A stretch of DNA of 64,000 nt, taken from positions 78,433-142,432 of the forward strand of contig NZ_KB849994.1 in assembly GCF_000369405.1 (NCBI RefSeq), given 5' to 3'. The position numbers were made by a program, and so were the translations under genes. The notes beneath the pieces were generated by a model, which was not told the origin of the DNA, made no database searches, and saw only the letters and a program-made list of their open reading frames with translations. This stretch comes from Acinetobacter sp. ANC 3929 (GTDB lineage Bacteria > Pseudomonadota > Gammaproteobacteria > Pseudomonadales > Moraxellaceae). Below, piece after piece: positions 9,392 through 15,956 of this stretch (the first letter of the stretch is position 1; each line of letters begins with the position of its first letter).

Positions 9392-9505
9392 AACAAACCA
9401 TTGGTTTAAAAGTTTAATGATAAATTTAATTAGATTGAAGCAATCGTAGATTGTATTGATATTAAATCTATGGTTTAATTTTTTAGAAATAACCAAGGGT
9501 TTAAA
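9392..9505. promoter_or_regulatory. Right operator region (four repressor sites)
   Basis: Best copy ATTAAATCTATGGTTTAAT at 9461-9479; weaker copies at 9392-9410 (13 of 19), 9412-9430 (13 of 19) and 9487-9505 (11 of 19, next to the Cro-like start). A separate perfect palindrome GATTG-AAG-CAATC (9433-9445) sits between them and could be the site of a second regulator. Confidence 0.7.
9451..9479 (+). promoter_or_regulatory. PR-like early promoter
   Basis: -35 TTGTAT (9451-9456), 17-base spacer, -10 TTTAAT (9474-9479), about 30 bases before the Cro-like ATG. The -10 forms one half of the best operator copy, the same geometry as in the left promoter. Confidence 0.65.
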
Positions 9506-9507
9506 TT

Positions 9508-9786
9508 ATGGCTTTAATAACTTCAGAAACTGCCGATCAGTTAGAAATCAACAATCCAATTAAATTTGCATTTCAAAAAGTAGGTGGTCGCACACGTGCA
9601 GCACTTTTACTTGGTCGCTCATATATGGCAATGAGCAAAATGGAAAAGCGTGGAGTTTTGCCAAGAACGGAATACACAGGCGAAACAAATTATGCCGAAA
9701 CTTTAGCAGAACACTGTGAGGGTGCGTTCACGGCTGAATGGCTTAAGGAGCGAGCTAAACCAGATCAAACATTAACAAAGGGGTGA
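9508..9786 (+). CDS. Cro-like regulator
   Basis: A 92-aa protein at the lambda cro position: first gene on the right, divergent from the repressor, behind a repressor-controlled promoter. The segment FQKVGGRTRAALLLGRSYMAMSK can be read as a degenerate helix-turn-helix similar to YdaS/Cro-type proteins. The call rests mostly on location and size. It likely shuts down early promoters during lytic growth. Its stop overlaps an alternative GTG of the next gene. Confidence 0.6.
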   Translation: MALITSETADQLEINNPIKFAFQKVGGRTRAALLLGRSYMAMSKMEKRGVLPRTEYTGETNYAETLAEHCEGAFTAEWLKERAKPDQTLTKG

Positions 9787-9794
9787 AATCCACA

Positions 9795-10091
9795 ATGAGA
9801 GTAATTAAGTCTGGAGAAAAGTTACTTGAACCAATGACGACACGTGTACCAGCTGAAGTTAAACAGCTAGTAGATGATTTAGCAGATGGCAATCGAGCGA
9901 AATGGTTGAGAGAGGCCATAGATTTAAAGCTACAAAGTGATTTAGGCCAATCATCAGTTGAAATGTTCAAAAAGGCAAAGAATACAAAGTATTCAAGTGA
10001 ATACATGAATGTATTCAAAACAATTATTTCTGTATTCCAGATAAGCAAAAAGCCCGAAGTTGCGATTCGAGCTTTTGGCAGTGTTCACTAA
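9795..10091 (+). CDS. Ribbon-helix-helix phage regulator
   Basis: About 98 aa. The N-terminal half resembles an Arc/CopG-type ribbon-helix-helix: a beta strand MTTRVPAEVKQ followed by two helices (LVDDLADG, AKWLREAIDLKL). The C-terminal half is Lys-rich and unrecognised. GTG 9783 overlaps the previous stop; ATG 9795 has AAGGGG about 11 bases upstream, so the start is uncertain by 4 codons. As the second gene under PR, it is probably an accessory regulator of early phage genes. Confidence 0.5.
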   Translation: MRVIKSGEKLLEPMTTRVPAEVKQLVDDLADGNRAKWLREAIDLKLQSDLGQSSVEMFKKAKNTKYSSEYMNVFKTIISVFQISKKPEVAIRAFGSVH

Positions 10092-10108
10092 TCGGAGAGA
10101 TCAAGAAC

Positions 10109-10369
10109 ATGACCAATATATCAAATCAAGAAACAGCGGACAAGGGCGTTGAGTTTAGACCTGGCAATGCTGTTGTGATCAAAACTCAACTTGAATTTGT
10201 AGATCGTGCAATCGATTCAGATCAGATCTTTATCGTTTTGAAAGTCAAAGACAGTGGGATAACCATTTTATCTGATGGCCTGCAATTGACAGTTGCTGAG
10301 TCTGAAATCCGCCCAGCTACACAAACTGAGCGTGAAGACAAAAAGCGCTTGAACAAGGAGGCTTTATGA
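10109..10369 (+). CDS. Hypothetical early protein
   Basis: An 86-aa protein, beta-rich in the middle (VVIKTQLEFVDR, IFIVLKVKDSGITIL) with a charged C-terminal helix. It has no recognised domain. GGAGA sits about 9 bases upstream. Its end overlaps the next start by 4 bp (ATGA), indicating an operon in the rightward early region. Confidence 0.55.
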   Translation: MTNISNQETADKGVEFRPGNAVVIKTQLEFVDRAIDSDQIFIVLKVKDSGITILSDGLQLTVAESEIRPATQTEREDKKRLNKEAL

Positions 10370-10662
10370 CAAGTCTCACTCAACAAATGAAAGATTCACG
10401 CCAACAAAGCGAAATCCAATCATTTCATGAACCTGCATTGTATTTATTTGGGCATATTTTTGAGATTAAGAAGCAAAGTTCGCTTAGCAAAGGTTATGAC
10501 GAAAAGAATGCTGCTGTTTCTAAAGAGGAACTAACACATTTAATGATGCGTCAATTTCGTATCACCCAGTGGTTAGCTCAACAGATCATAGTGAGTTTAG
10601 TTAAAGCTGATCTCGTACAGGCATTTGGTGGCTATCTAAAGCCAAAGGATGATCAAGCATGA
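10366..10662 (+). CDS. Hypothetical early protein
   Basis: A 98-aa protein with a Gln/Ser-rich N-terminus and a helical C-terminal half (LMMRQFRITQWLAQQIIVSLVKADLV) that resembles a winged-helix recognition segment but is not diagnostic. It overlaps both neighbours by 4 bp, so it is translationally coupled. Function unknown. Confidence 0.5.
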   Translation: MTSLTQQMKDSRQQSEIQSFHEPALYLFGHIFEIKKQSSLSKGYDEKNAAVSKEELTHLMMRQFRITQWLAQQIIVSLVKADLVQAFGGYLKPKDDQA

Positions 10663-11010
10663 AAAAAAATCAAAAGAAAAAACAAGATGTGACTGTTTCA
10701 AAAGCACCTATAGAAACTGTTATCCCGCTTGAACAGCCAGTGAAAATCTACACGGCGAAAGAGCTTGCCGCCATGCCTTTGACTGTTATGAATGCAGCAA
10801 TAGAGGCTCAAGAAAAATTTTACATGCTTGAAGAAACCACGCATATGGGGGGGGCAAGCTATAAGTGTTCGCCGTCTTATGGAAGATGGGCATTTATTGA
10901 TTCAAGTAAAAGAAAAGTCACGTACACGATACAAGATCAACAACGAGTTTATTCCACCAAGAATTATTCGTCAGCTTGCATACCGTGGTTTGGTAAAGCT
11001 AGGGGGATAA
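10659..11010 (+). pseudogene. Early phage gene frameshifted at a G8 tract
   Basis: The gene starts at ATG 10659 (overlapping the previous stop) and reads a plausible protein up to a run of eight G at 10847-10854. After it, the same frame gives a poor sequence that runs through an opposite-strand gene. Removing one G joins it to the other frame, ending at 11010: HMGGQAISVRRLMEDG, then a basic segment ending RGLVKLGG, giving about 116 aa. So the gene is frameshifted, either truly or by a homopolymer sequencing error. The intact product is a small basic early protein of unknown function. Confidence 0.7.
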
Positions 11011-11021
11011 TTATGAGTCAC

Positions 11022-11240
11022 TCAACCGTTTTGAACCTCACCACCTTGGAGGATCTCAGCTTTGCATTTTTGAAGAGCTTCAATAACAGCATCAATATGA
11101 GTTACATCAATATTAATTATTGCATCCTCAAACTCACCTTCACGTTGATTAAAGTGACCATCAACCTCGCATATAGAAACAAACTTATCTTCTGGATTTG
11201 CATATACATCAATTTCATTTTGTTTGCGAATAAGGGCCAT
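11022..11240 (-). CDS. Leftward small gene inside the rightward early operon
   Basis: A 72-aa protein (starts MALIRKQNEIDVYANPED) with natural-looking composition and a helical segment THIDAVIEALQKCK. AAGGA lies about 10 bases before the ATG. It is the only leftward gene between the Cro-like gene and the end of the late region's body, so it looks like a moron with its own promoter. Function unknown. Confidence 0.55.
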   Translation of the reverse strand: MALIRKQNEIDVYANPEDKFVSICEVDGHFNQREGEFEDAIINIDVTHIDAVIEALQKCKAEILQGGEVQNG

Positions 11241-11268
11241 TTCTTTTTAATCCTTGAAGTTTTGAAAG

Positions 11269-11297
11269 AATTTACACCTCTTAAGAGGGGCTTGCAA
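11269..11297 (-). promoter_or_regulatory. Possible promoter of the leftward small gene
   Basis: Minus strand -35 TTGCAA (11292-11297), 17-base spacer, -10 TAAATT (11269-11274). Both hexamers match the consensus at 4 of 6 positions. The palindrome CCTCTTAAGAGG (11277-11288) fills the spacer, and the -35 falls in the GGGGCTT repeat cluster. Confidence 0.35.
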
Positions 11298-11313
11298 GGG
11301 GCTTCGAAGGGGG
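11286..11313 (+). repeat. Iteron-like GGGGCTT repeat cluster 1
   Basis: Contains CTTGCAAGGGGCTTCGAAGG (from 11291) just before the replication gene's start. Related clusters lie at 11499-11525 (same orientation) and 11758-11792 (inverted). The unit is roughly AAGGGGCTTCG, about 11 bp. Confidence 0.6.
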
Positions 11314-11319
11314 TGTTGC

Positions 11320-12180
11320 ATGCGTGATTATGGAAAAGTCTCTCCACATTTTTGGACAGGCACTACTGGAAAAAAACTCCGCAGCAGCCCAGAGGCTGTG
11401 ATTGTTGCCTTGTATTTAATGACAAGCCCGCATGCAAATATGCTCGGCCTTTATTACATGCCTATTTTATACGTTGCGCATGAAACTGGTTTGGGCTTTG
11501 AAGGGGCTTCAAAGGGGCTTCGAAGTGCATGTGAAGCGGGGTTTTGTAGCTATGACGACACTAGCGAAATGGTTTGGGTGCACGAGATGGCACGTTTTCA
11601 AGTAGCTGACTCATTAAAGCCAGCAGATAACCGTTGCAAGAGTGTCCAAAAGGATTATGACTCTTTACCGTCAAACCCTTTCCTAGCGGGCTTTTTCGAC
11701 AAATATGCTACGGCGTTTTGCATGACTTCTCGCCGTGGCGAAATTGCTAAAACAAATAGCCCCTTTGAAGCCCCTTCGAAGCCCCTTGCAAGCCAAGAAC
11801 AAGAACAGGAGCAAGAACAGGATCAAGAACAAGATAAATCACACACACAAAACGCGGGTGAAAATTCTTGGTCTCCAAATCCTGAAAATCTTTTGAACGT
11901 TATCCGCCAAAGCATGGGTATTCAAGCTGAGCAAGTTATCGCTATGCCTGAATTCAATTTTCACTTGGGCAAGTTCAATGCTCATTGGGAAAACAAGATG
12001 GATCTCACTGATAACCAACGCACATACAAGTTTGCTACCTGGTTGATCGATGAGTTCAAAAAACCTAAACGCAATGCATCACCGAATAACAAACAAAATC
12101 TAAACGTCAATGCTGCACATGGCCAAGTTAAGCAATACGCAACATGTGCTGATGACGTAGACACAGGAGATTCACTGTGA
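11320..12180 (+). CDS. Phage replication initiation protein (O-like)
   Basis: A 286-aa protein with an N-terminal winged-helix-like region (residues 1-100), a low-complexity Gln-Glu linker (about residues 159-172) and a C-terminal domain of about 100 aa. This architecture, and the DnaC-type loader gene that follows directly, match phage O/DnaD-like initiators that bind the origin and recruit the helicase loader. Two repeat clusters fall inside the coding sequence and one just upstream, as expected if the origin is within or next to this gene. No catalytic motif is visible. Its stop overlaps the GTG of the next gene (GTGA). Confidence 0.65.
   Translation: MRDYGKVSPHFWTGTTGKKLRSSPEAVIVALYLMTSPHANMLGLYYMPILYVAHETGLGFEGASKGLRSACEAGFCSYDDTSEMVWVHEMARFQVADSLKPADNRCKSVQKDYDSLPSNPFLAGFFDKYATAFCMTSRRGEIAKTNSPFEAPSKPLASQEQEQEQEQDQEQDKSHTQNAGENSWSPNPENLLNVIRQSMGIQAEQVIAMPEFNFHLGKFNAHWENKMDLTDNQRTYKFATWLIDEFKKPKRNASPNNKQNLNVNAAHGQVKQYATCADDVDTGDSL
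11499..11525 (+). repeat. Iteron-like repeat cluster 2
   Basis: GAAGGGGCTTCAAAGGGGCT and continuing TCGAAG inside the replication gene: two tandem GGGGCTT units flanked by TTCAAA and TTCGAA. It matches the inverse of cluster 3 over about 20 bases. Confidence 0.6.
11758..11792 (-). repeat. Iteron-like repeat cluster 3 (inverted)
   Basis: The reverse complement begins CTTGCAAGGGGCTTCGAAGG, identical to cluster 1 over 22 bases, and continues into the cluster 2 pattern. Clusters 1 and 3 therefore form a long inverted repeat about 450 bp apart. Confidence 0.65.
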
Positions 12181-12932
12181 ACGCTATGACCAACTTTTTA
12201 AAACCAGAGATTCAAAATTCAAACCGTTTTTGTGAAATCCACAAAGAGCGAATGATTTTAGTTGCTGGGCGTGATTTCTGTAAAACCTGTGCGATTAAGG
12301 CGGTGGAAAAGGCTCAATCTGAACATATGGTTTCAGTGAATACCTCAGTTCGTGAGAAACACTTTGCAGGTGCATTGCTTCCTGTTCGCCATGCTGAAAG
12401 TGGTTTTAAAAATTACAACGTGACCCATGAAGGCCAACGTGATGCAAAGGCAGCATGTCATGCATATGCAAAGGATTTTAACAACCCTGAAATCAAGCAA
12501 AAGCGCAATTTGATCATGTATGGACGCACGGGCACAGGTAAAACACATCTTGCATGTGCAGTTGCTAGAAACGTTTTAGATCAGCGTAGTTATGTTCGGT
12601 ATGTCACCAGTGAAGATATGGCAAACGAGATTGCAAACGCTTGGACAAAAGCGGATGACAGTGAAGCGAGTGCAGTTTGGCGATTCACTGATTACGACTT
12701 ACTAATCATTGACGAGTATGGTTTGCATGACCAACACGAAAGCCGCTTGCAGCTTGTCCATAAGGTTTTGTATTCACGCTATGACGCAAAAAAACCAACA
12801 GTTCTAAGTTCAAATTGGACTAAAGAACAACTCAAGGACAATTTGGGCGATCGACTTTGGTCTCGCTTTCAGCACGATGGGCTTACGATTGTTGAATGCA
12901 ATTGGGCTGATGCGCGTGCAGGAGAAGGGTGA
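12177..12932 (+). CDS. DnaC-type helicase loader ATPase
   Basis: A 251-aa AAA+ protein of the DnaC/IstB family that loads the replicative helicase at the phage origin. Cys/His residues near the N-terminus (C19, H22, C35, C38) fit the DnaC zinc-binding motif. Walker A GRTGTGKT is at residues 116-123, Walker B LLIIDEYG near residue 180, and a sensor SSNW follows. GTG 12177 overlaps the previous stop and has AGGAG 7 bases upstream. It works with the upstream initiator, like lambda O and P. Confidence 0.88.
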   Translation: MNAMTNFLKPEIQNSNRFCEIHKERMILVAGRDFCKTCAIKAVEKAQSEHMVSVNTSVREKHFAGALLPVRHAESGFKNYNVTHEGQRDAKAACHAYAKDFNNPEIKQKRNLIMYGRTGTGKTHLACAVARNVLDQRSYVRYVTSEDMANEIANAWTKADDSEASAVWRFTDYDLLIIDEYGLHDQHESRLQLVHKVLYSRYDAKKPTVLSSNWTKEQLKDNLGDRLWSRFQHDGLTIVECNWADARAGEG

Positions 12933-13159
12933 TGAGTGCAAATATAACAATTCAATCAGAAGTGACCGAGATTTCAATAGAGCACGATGTATATAGCGAT
13001 CTAACTGTATCTGTAGAACAGCACAAATTTAACGATCAAATCAAAGTCACAATTAATGATTTAGCTATCAATCTCGATGATGGCATTGCACTTGAAATGC
13101 TGCACTCATTAGCTCAGCACTTTAATTATGAGTTGATTGACAAGGAGCAAAGCCAATGA
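12932..13159 (+). CDS. Hypothetical early protein
   Basis: A 75-aa acidic protein (starts MSANITIQSEVTEISIEHD) that looks like a beta hairpin followed by a helix (GIALEMLHSLAQHF). The start ATG overlaps the loader stop as TGATG, with GGAGAAGGG just upstream. It also overlaps the next gene by 4 bp. Function unknown. Confidence 0.55.
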   Translation: MSANITIQSEVTEISIEHDVYSDLTVSVEQHKFNDQIKVTINDLAINLDDGIALEMLHSLAQHFNYELIDKEQSQ

Positions 13160-13593
13160 GTATCACGTTAAATGGACACCAATTAAAAAGTTTACTTGAG
13201 TTTTCTGCCCCTGATGGTGAAACCGATATAGATCAACTTGAAACAGAATTGACGATTGCATTTGTGGAGGATGGTCATAGCGGTAAAGGTTATTACTTTT
13301 GGATGTCTGAATATCCAGAGGAAGGCTGCATGTTTTTGGCTGACTTGGAGCAAAAACCAAAGAGCAAATACAACTGGTCATTAATACCTGAGCATGTTCA
13401 ATTCATGGCAACTGATGAGGATGGTATGGCATGTGGTTGGTTAGTGAAGCCACAAATTATGGGAGATGCGTGGAGGAACCAGTCTCATCTATCAGCGTTT
13501 TTCAATATCAATGCCAGAGATAATTATTTGAACCATTACCGTGGCGACTGGAAAGAATCACTAGAAAAACGTCCAGAGGAACAAAGCCAATGA
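13156..13593 (+). CDS. Hypothetical early protein
   Basis: A 145-aa protein (starts MSITLNGHQLKSLLEF) rich in aromatic residues, with a central stretch GYYFWMSEYPEEGCMFL. No known catalytic motif, membrane segment or signal peptide is visible. Overlaps of 4 bp on both sides place it in the replication operon. Confidence 0.55.
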   Translation: MSITLNGHQLKSLLEFSAPDGETDIDQLETELTIAFVEDGHSGKGYYFWMSEYPEEGCMFLADLEQKPKSKYNWSLIPEHVQFMATDEDGMACGWLVKPQIMGDAWRNQSHLSAFFNINARDNYLNHYRGDWKESLEKRPEEQSQ

Positions 13594-13805
13594 AATGTAG
13601 TCGATCAGATTGTCTTGTCAGTATTTCAAACGACTTGCCTTGTTTTTGGGGAAACGCTGGACCTGAGGAATGTGAATACGGTGTAAAAGTTAAAGAGCGT
13701 CCGATTTCCCGCAGACGTAAACGCAAATTAAGCAAACAGGGCAAAACCGTTTACTGGTCCAAGCATTTAGAACAATACGTGTATGTGATGGAGGATAAAG
13801 CATGA
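13590..13805 (+). CDS. Small basic Cys-containing phage protein
   Basis: A 71-aa protein with four Cys in the N-terminal half (C3, C8, C18, C28) that could bind a metal, followed by a very basic stretch (SRRRKRKLSK) and an aromatic tail. This suggests a nucleic-acid-binding protein. It overlaps the preceding gene and the resolvase gene by 4 bp each. Confidence 0.55.
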   Translation: MKCSRSDCLVSISNDLPCFWGNAGPEECEYGVKVKERPISRRRKRKLSKQGKTVYWSKHLEQYVYVMEDKA

Positions 13806-14230
13806 TTCGAGTTGGTATCGATTGCGGCGTTAAGACAGGTTTTGCCGTAGCAGAAAAAGGGGTTTTGAACCGTGTTGAGACTTTAACCATTACCAAGGCC
13901 ATGGAAGAAGTCAAAGAGCTATATGTCCAGCATCCAGATTTAATCGTCCGAATTGAAGATGCACGTTTGCGGAAATGGTTCGGATCTACAGATGCGCGAC
14001 AAGCTAAGTCGGGAGCTGGTGTACGTGAGGGCGTTGGATCTGTTAAACGTGACTGCAGTATTTGGGAGCAATTCTGTAAGGAGCAGGGTATTAAATTTGA
14101 TTTGGTACATCCTGCGGCAAACATGACTAAAACAAAAGATGAATATTTTAAAAAAATAACTGGCTGGGTTGGTGGAACAAGCGAGCACAGCCGCGATGCA
14201 GCAATGCTTGTTTATGGACGGTTGAAATGA
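13802..14230 (+). CDS. RuvC-like Holliday junction resolvase
   Basis: A 142-aa RNase H-fold nuclease. Acidic residues fit the RuvC active site: D7 in RVGIDCG, E52 in RIEDAR, and D132 in the C-terminal HSRDAAMLVYG helix. Phages use such enzymes to resolve recombination and replication branches before packaging, the role of RusA in other lambdoid phages. It overlaps its neighbours by 4 bp on both sides (ATGA). Confidence 0.75.
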   Translation: MIRVGIDCGVKTGFAVAEKGVLNRVETLTITKAMEEVKELYVQHPDLIVRIEDARLRKWFGSTDARQAKSGAGVREGVGSVKRDCSIWEQFCKEQGIKFDLVHPAANMTKTKDEYFKKITGWVGGTSEHSRDAAMLVYGRLK

Positions 14231-14385
14231 GACAGAAAAATAACGATTGGTTGTTAATTATTGCATTCATTGTATTCGTCATTTTTGCAGTGGCGATTAA
14301 TACATGGAATACGGTTCAAGTTTGTAAAGGTCAGGATGTGTATTGGGTTAATGGAACTCAGCACACATGCAAGTTTTTTAAGTAA
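14227..14385 (+). CDS. 52-aa single-pass membrane peptide
   Basis: A short ORF starting at ATGA overlapping the resolvase stop and ending 14 bp before the next gene. Residues about 9-25 are strongly hydrophobic (LLIIAFIVFVIFAVAI). The C-terminal part has two Cys (VCKGQD, HTCKFF) that could form a disulfide outside the membrane. Position and coupling make it a credible small membrane protein; function unknown. Confidence 0.55.
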   Translation: MRQKNNDWLLIIAFIVFVIFAVAINTWNTVQVCKGQDVYWVNGTQHTCKFFK

Positions 14386-14399
14386 TAGGAGCGCAAAGT

Positions 14400-15164
14400 A
14401 TGTTGATTGAAAAGTTTGATTTTTTAGAATTATTGCGACTAGCTATTGCTCAAAGTGAGGGTAAGGGAAAGATCACTAAAAGTATTGTTTTAGGCGAAAT
14501 GGCATTGTTATCACCTGGTGCAAAGTTGTGGGCAGAATTGCTACTCGAGCGCGTTGATTTTGAGAGGATTGCAATAGTTACAGAAGCTAAAAAGATATTT
14601 GAAACAAATATCATAAACGGTGTGGAAGTAAAAAAACGTATTGATGAGATACCAGGCACAGTGGAAATTAAGAAAGGCAATATTAACTCTGCAGATTTTT
14701 TCCGTGTCCGAAATTTACTTGCTGGTAAGATTCATAAGGAAATGATTAAAAAGAATTTTAAACCGAACAATTGCCAGGGTGATTTAACCAATGTGGCCAA
14801 AGGTATCGCAGAGGTCGTTTTACGTGGTCATTTATTTGTTAAAAGTATGTGTGGTGGGTGTCAAGGACTAGGCAAGTTAGAAATATACGATTCAAAAGGA
14901 TATCCATGCGGTGCGAAACCATGCAGTAAATGCAATGCGACAGGAAAGAGACCTTACACACTTTTTGAAAAAATAACGATTGCTAAATTGGATGTTTCTA
15001 AATCTGGATATTCGGAACGTTACGAGCGGTTTGAACTTATAGCTGAATCCCAAATCACAATTTGGGAGCACATCATACGAGATCAATTGAAACGATCATT
15101 TCATTATGAAGAAAGTGATTATGAAATTACTTTAGAGCAAACCAATTATATTGCAGTGACTTGA
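14400..15164 (+). CDS. Q-like late antiterminator candidate with DnaJ-type zinc finger
   Basis: A 254-aa protein with a DnaJ-like zinc-binding segment at about residues 150-182 (CGGCQGLG, then CSKCNATGK). Several lambdoid Q-type antitermination proteins share this Cys pattern. It is the last early gene, directly before a long untranslated region with hairpins and terminators and then the late genes, which is where Q belongs. RBS GGAG is 9 bases upstream. The Q assignment is by position and zinc motif, not by close sequence identity. Confidence 0.6.
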   Translation: MLIEKFDFLELLRLAIAQSEGKGKITKSIVLGEMALLSPGAKLWAELLLERVDFERIAIVTEAKKIFETNIINGVEVKKRIDEIPGTVEIKKGNINSADFFRVRNLLAGKIHKEMIKKNFKPNNCQGDLTNVAKGIAEVVLRGHLFVKSMCGGCQGLGKLEIYDSKGYPCGAKPCSKCNATGKRPYTLFEKITIAKLDVSKSGYSERYERFELIAESQITIWEHIIRDQLKRSFHYEESDYEITLEQTNYIAVT

Positions 15165-15237
15165 CATAAACAGAACGGTTCAGTATAAGTATTTCTAAAA
15201 TGGGCGTTTTATTAATTAGATGCCCTTAAAGGTTTCC

Positions 15238-15262
15238 AAGGCTCGCTTATGCGGGCTTTTTA
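15238..15262 (+). terminator. Terminator downstream of Q-like gene
   Basis: AAGGCTCGC, loop TTAT, GCGGGCTTTTT: a 9-bp stem with two G-U pairs followed by T's. It lies 74 bp after the Q-like stop codon. Confidence 0.6.
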
Positions 15263-15312
15263 CGTTTCTGGTCCTACCTATTAGGGATCTTTAAGTTAAT
15301 AGGCATCTTATC

Positions 15313-15389
15313 TGGTCAATGAGGTGAGAGAGGGGTGCGGAGTTTTGATAGATAAAACACTACCCTTGGATTGACCACCTAAAGAGGTG
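15313..15389 (+). ncRNA. Structured leader RNA, possible switch
   Basis: TGGTCAAT (15313-15320) pairs perfectly with ATTGACCA (15370-15377). Inside, AGGG/CCCT, GTG/CAC and TTTT/AAAA extend the stem. GAGGTGAG occurs twice (15321-15328 and 15384-15391), so CACCT at 15376-15380 can pair with either copy. Confidence 0.45.
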
Positions 15390-15452
15390 AGTATTTACTT
15401 GCGGATTGGCGACCCCTTAACACATCAGTCAGCCTTAAACTACGGTACCACT

Positions 15453-15489
15453 CAGCCCAGTTGTTCATTTTGGATAGCTGGGCTGTTTT
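15453..15489 (+). terminator. Late-leader terminator
   Basis: CAGCCCAG (15453-15460) pairs perfectly with CTGGGCTG (15478-15485), followed by TTTT. A strong hairpin 67 bp before the next gene and a candidate target for antitermination. Confidence 0.75.
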
Positions 15490-15555
15490 ATGTTTGGCTT
15501 TTTATTTCTGTCATATCATTATGCTATCTTGTAGAAAAACACAGGAATAACAATT

Positions 15556-15816
15556 ATGGCAAAGTTACCAAGTCTTAAAGATCTTTCTAGGGAAGAGTTA
15601 GAGGAATTATATAAGTCTCTATATATAGATTATTTAGACCTAGAAGAAGAAAACGAGAAATTAACTTTTGTTGCGGTTGATGCTGTTAAGCAAATGAAAG
15701 ATAGCAACACTCAGTTAGAAAATAATCAGCGAATTATTGACGAACTTCTTAAGTTAGTACATAAGCATATTGATCAGAGCTTTTCCCTAGACGATATTCC
15801 TAAGTTTTTAAACTAA
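15556..15816 (+). CDS. Hypothetical coiled-coil phage protein
   Basis: An 86-aa, strongly acidic, helical protein with heptad-like Leu spacing (starts MAKLPSLKDLSREELEELYK), likely a coiled coil. AGGA lies 10 bases upstream of the ATG. It is isolated between two terminator-like hairpin regions, so it may be a separately controlled unit. Function unknown. Confidence 0.55.
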   Translation: MAKLPSLKDLSREELEELYKSLYIDYLDLEEENEKLTFVAVDAVKQMKDSNTQLENNQRIIDELLKLVHKHIDQSFSLDDIPKFLN

Positions 15817-15822
15817 ACCCTC

Positions 15823-15845
15823 ACTCGCATTAGCGCAATGCGAGT
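15823..15845. repeat. Perfect 9-bp inverted repeat
   Basis: ACTCGCATT-AGCGC-AATGCGAGT just after the coiled-coil gene. There is no T run, so it is more likely an RNA-stabilising hairpin or operator than a terminator. Confidence 0.55.
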
Positions 15846-15873
15846 CACCTAGCCGAACGGATTACGGCATATG

Positions 15874-15911
15874 AAGCCCCGCTGACATACATGTTATTGG
15901 CGGGGCTTTTT
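15874..15911 (+). terminator. Terminator
   Basis: AAGCCCCGC (15874-15882) pairs with GCGGGGCTT (15900-15908), followed by TTT: a 9-bp GC-rich stem. Confidence 0.7.
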
Positions 15912-15956
15912 ATTTTATGTGTTAAGCTGCAATTCATAATTTCATGGATTGTTAAG

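Larger units (their letters stand above)
15165..15555 (+). promoter_or_regulatory. Late leader region with structured RNA
   Basis: About 390 bp without a convincing gene. It holds a terminator (15238-15262), a long compound stem (15313-15377), an adjacent hairpin CACCT-AAAG-AGGTG (15376-15389) and a second terminator (15453-15489). This is where a Q-dependent late promoter and leader would be expected. A 63-codon ORF from GTG 15387 crosses the second terminator and is not convincing. Confidence 0.5.

Noticed and set aside
9389..9496. Longer repressor reading frame starting at 9496
   Set aside because: It would code through three or four operator sites and the adjacent promoters, and adds a non-family N-terminus. 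ATG 9388 or 9376 fits better.
10847..11327. Continuation of the frame from 10659 past the G8 tract to 11327
   Set aside because: After the tract the sequence is poor, and it runs antisense to the 72-aa gene at 11022-11240. Better explained as a frameshift.
15395..15480. tRNA-like look on the minus strand (segments resembling D and T arms)
   Set aside because: The acceptor, D and anticodon stems do not pair, so it is not a tRNA.
15387..15578. 63-codon ORF from GTG 15387 with a hydrophobic stretch
   Set aside because: It has no separate ribosome site, crosses a perfect terminator hairpin, and overlaps the next gene. More likely untranslated leader.
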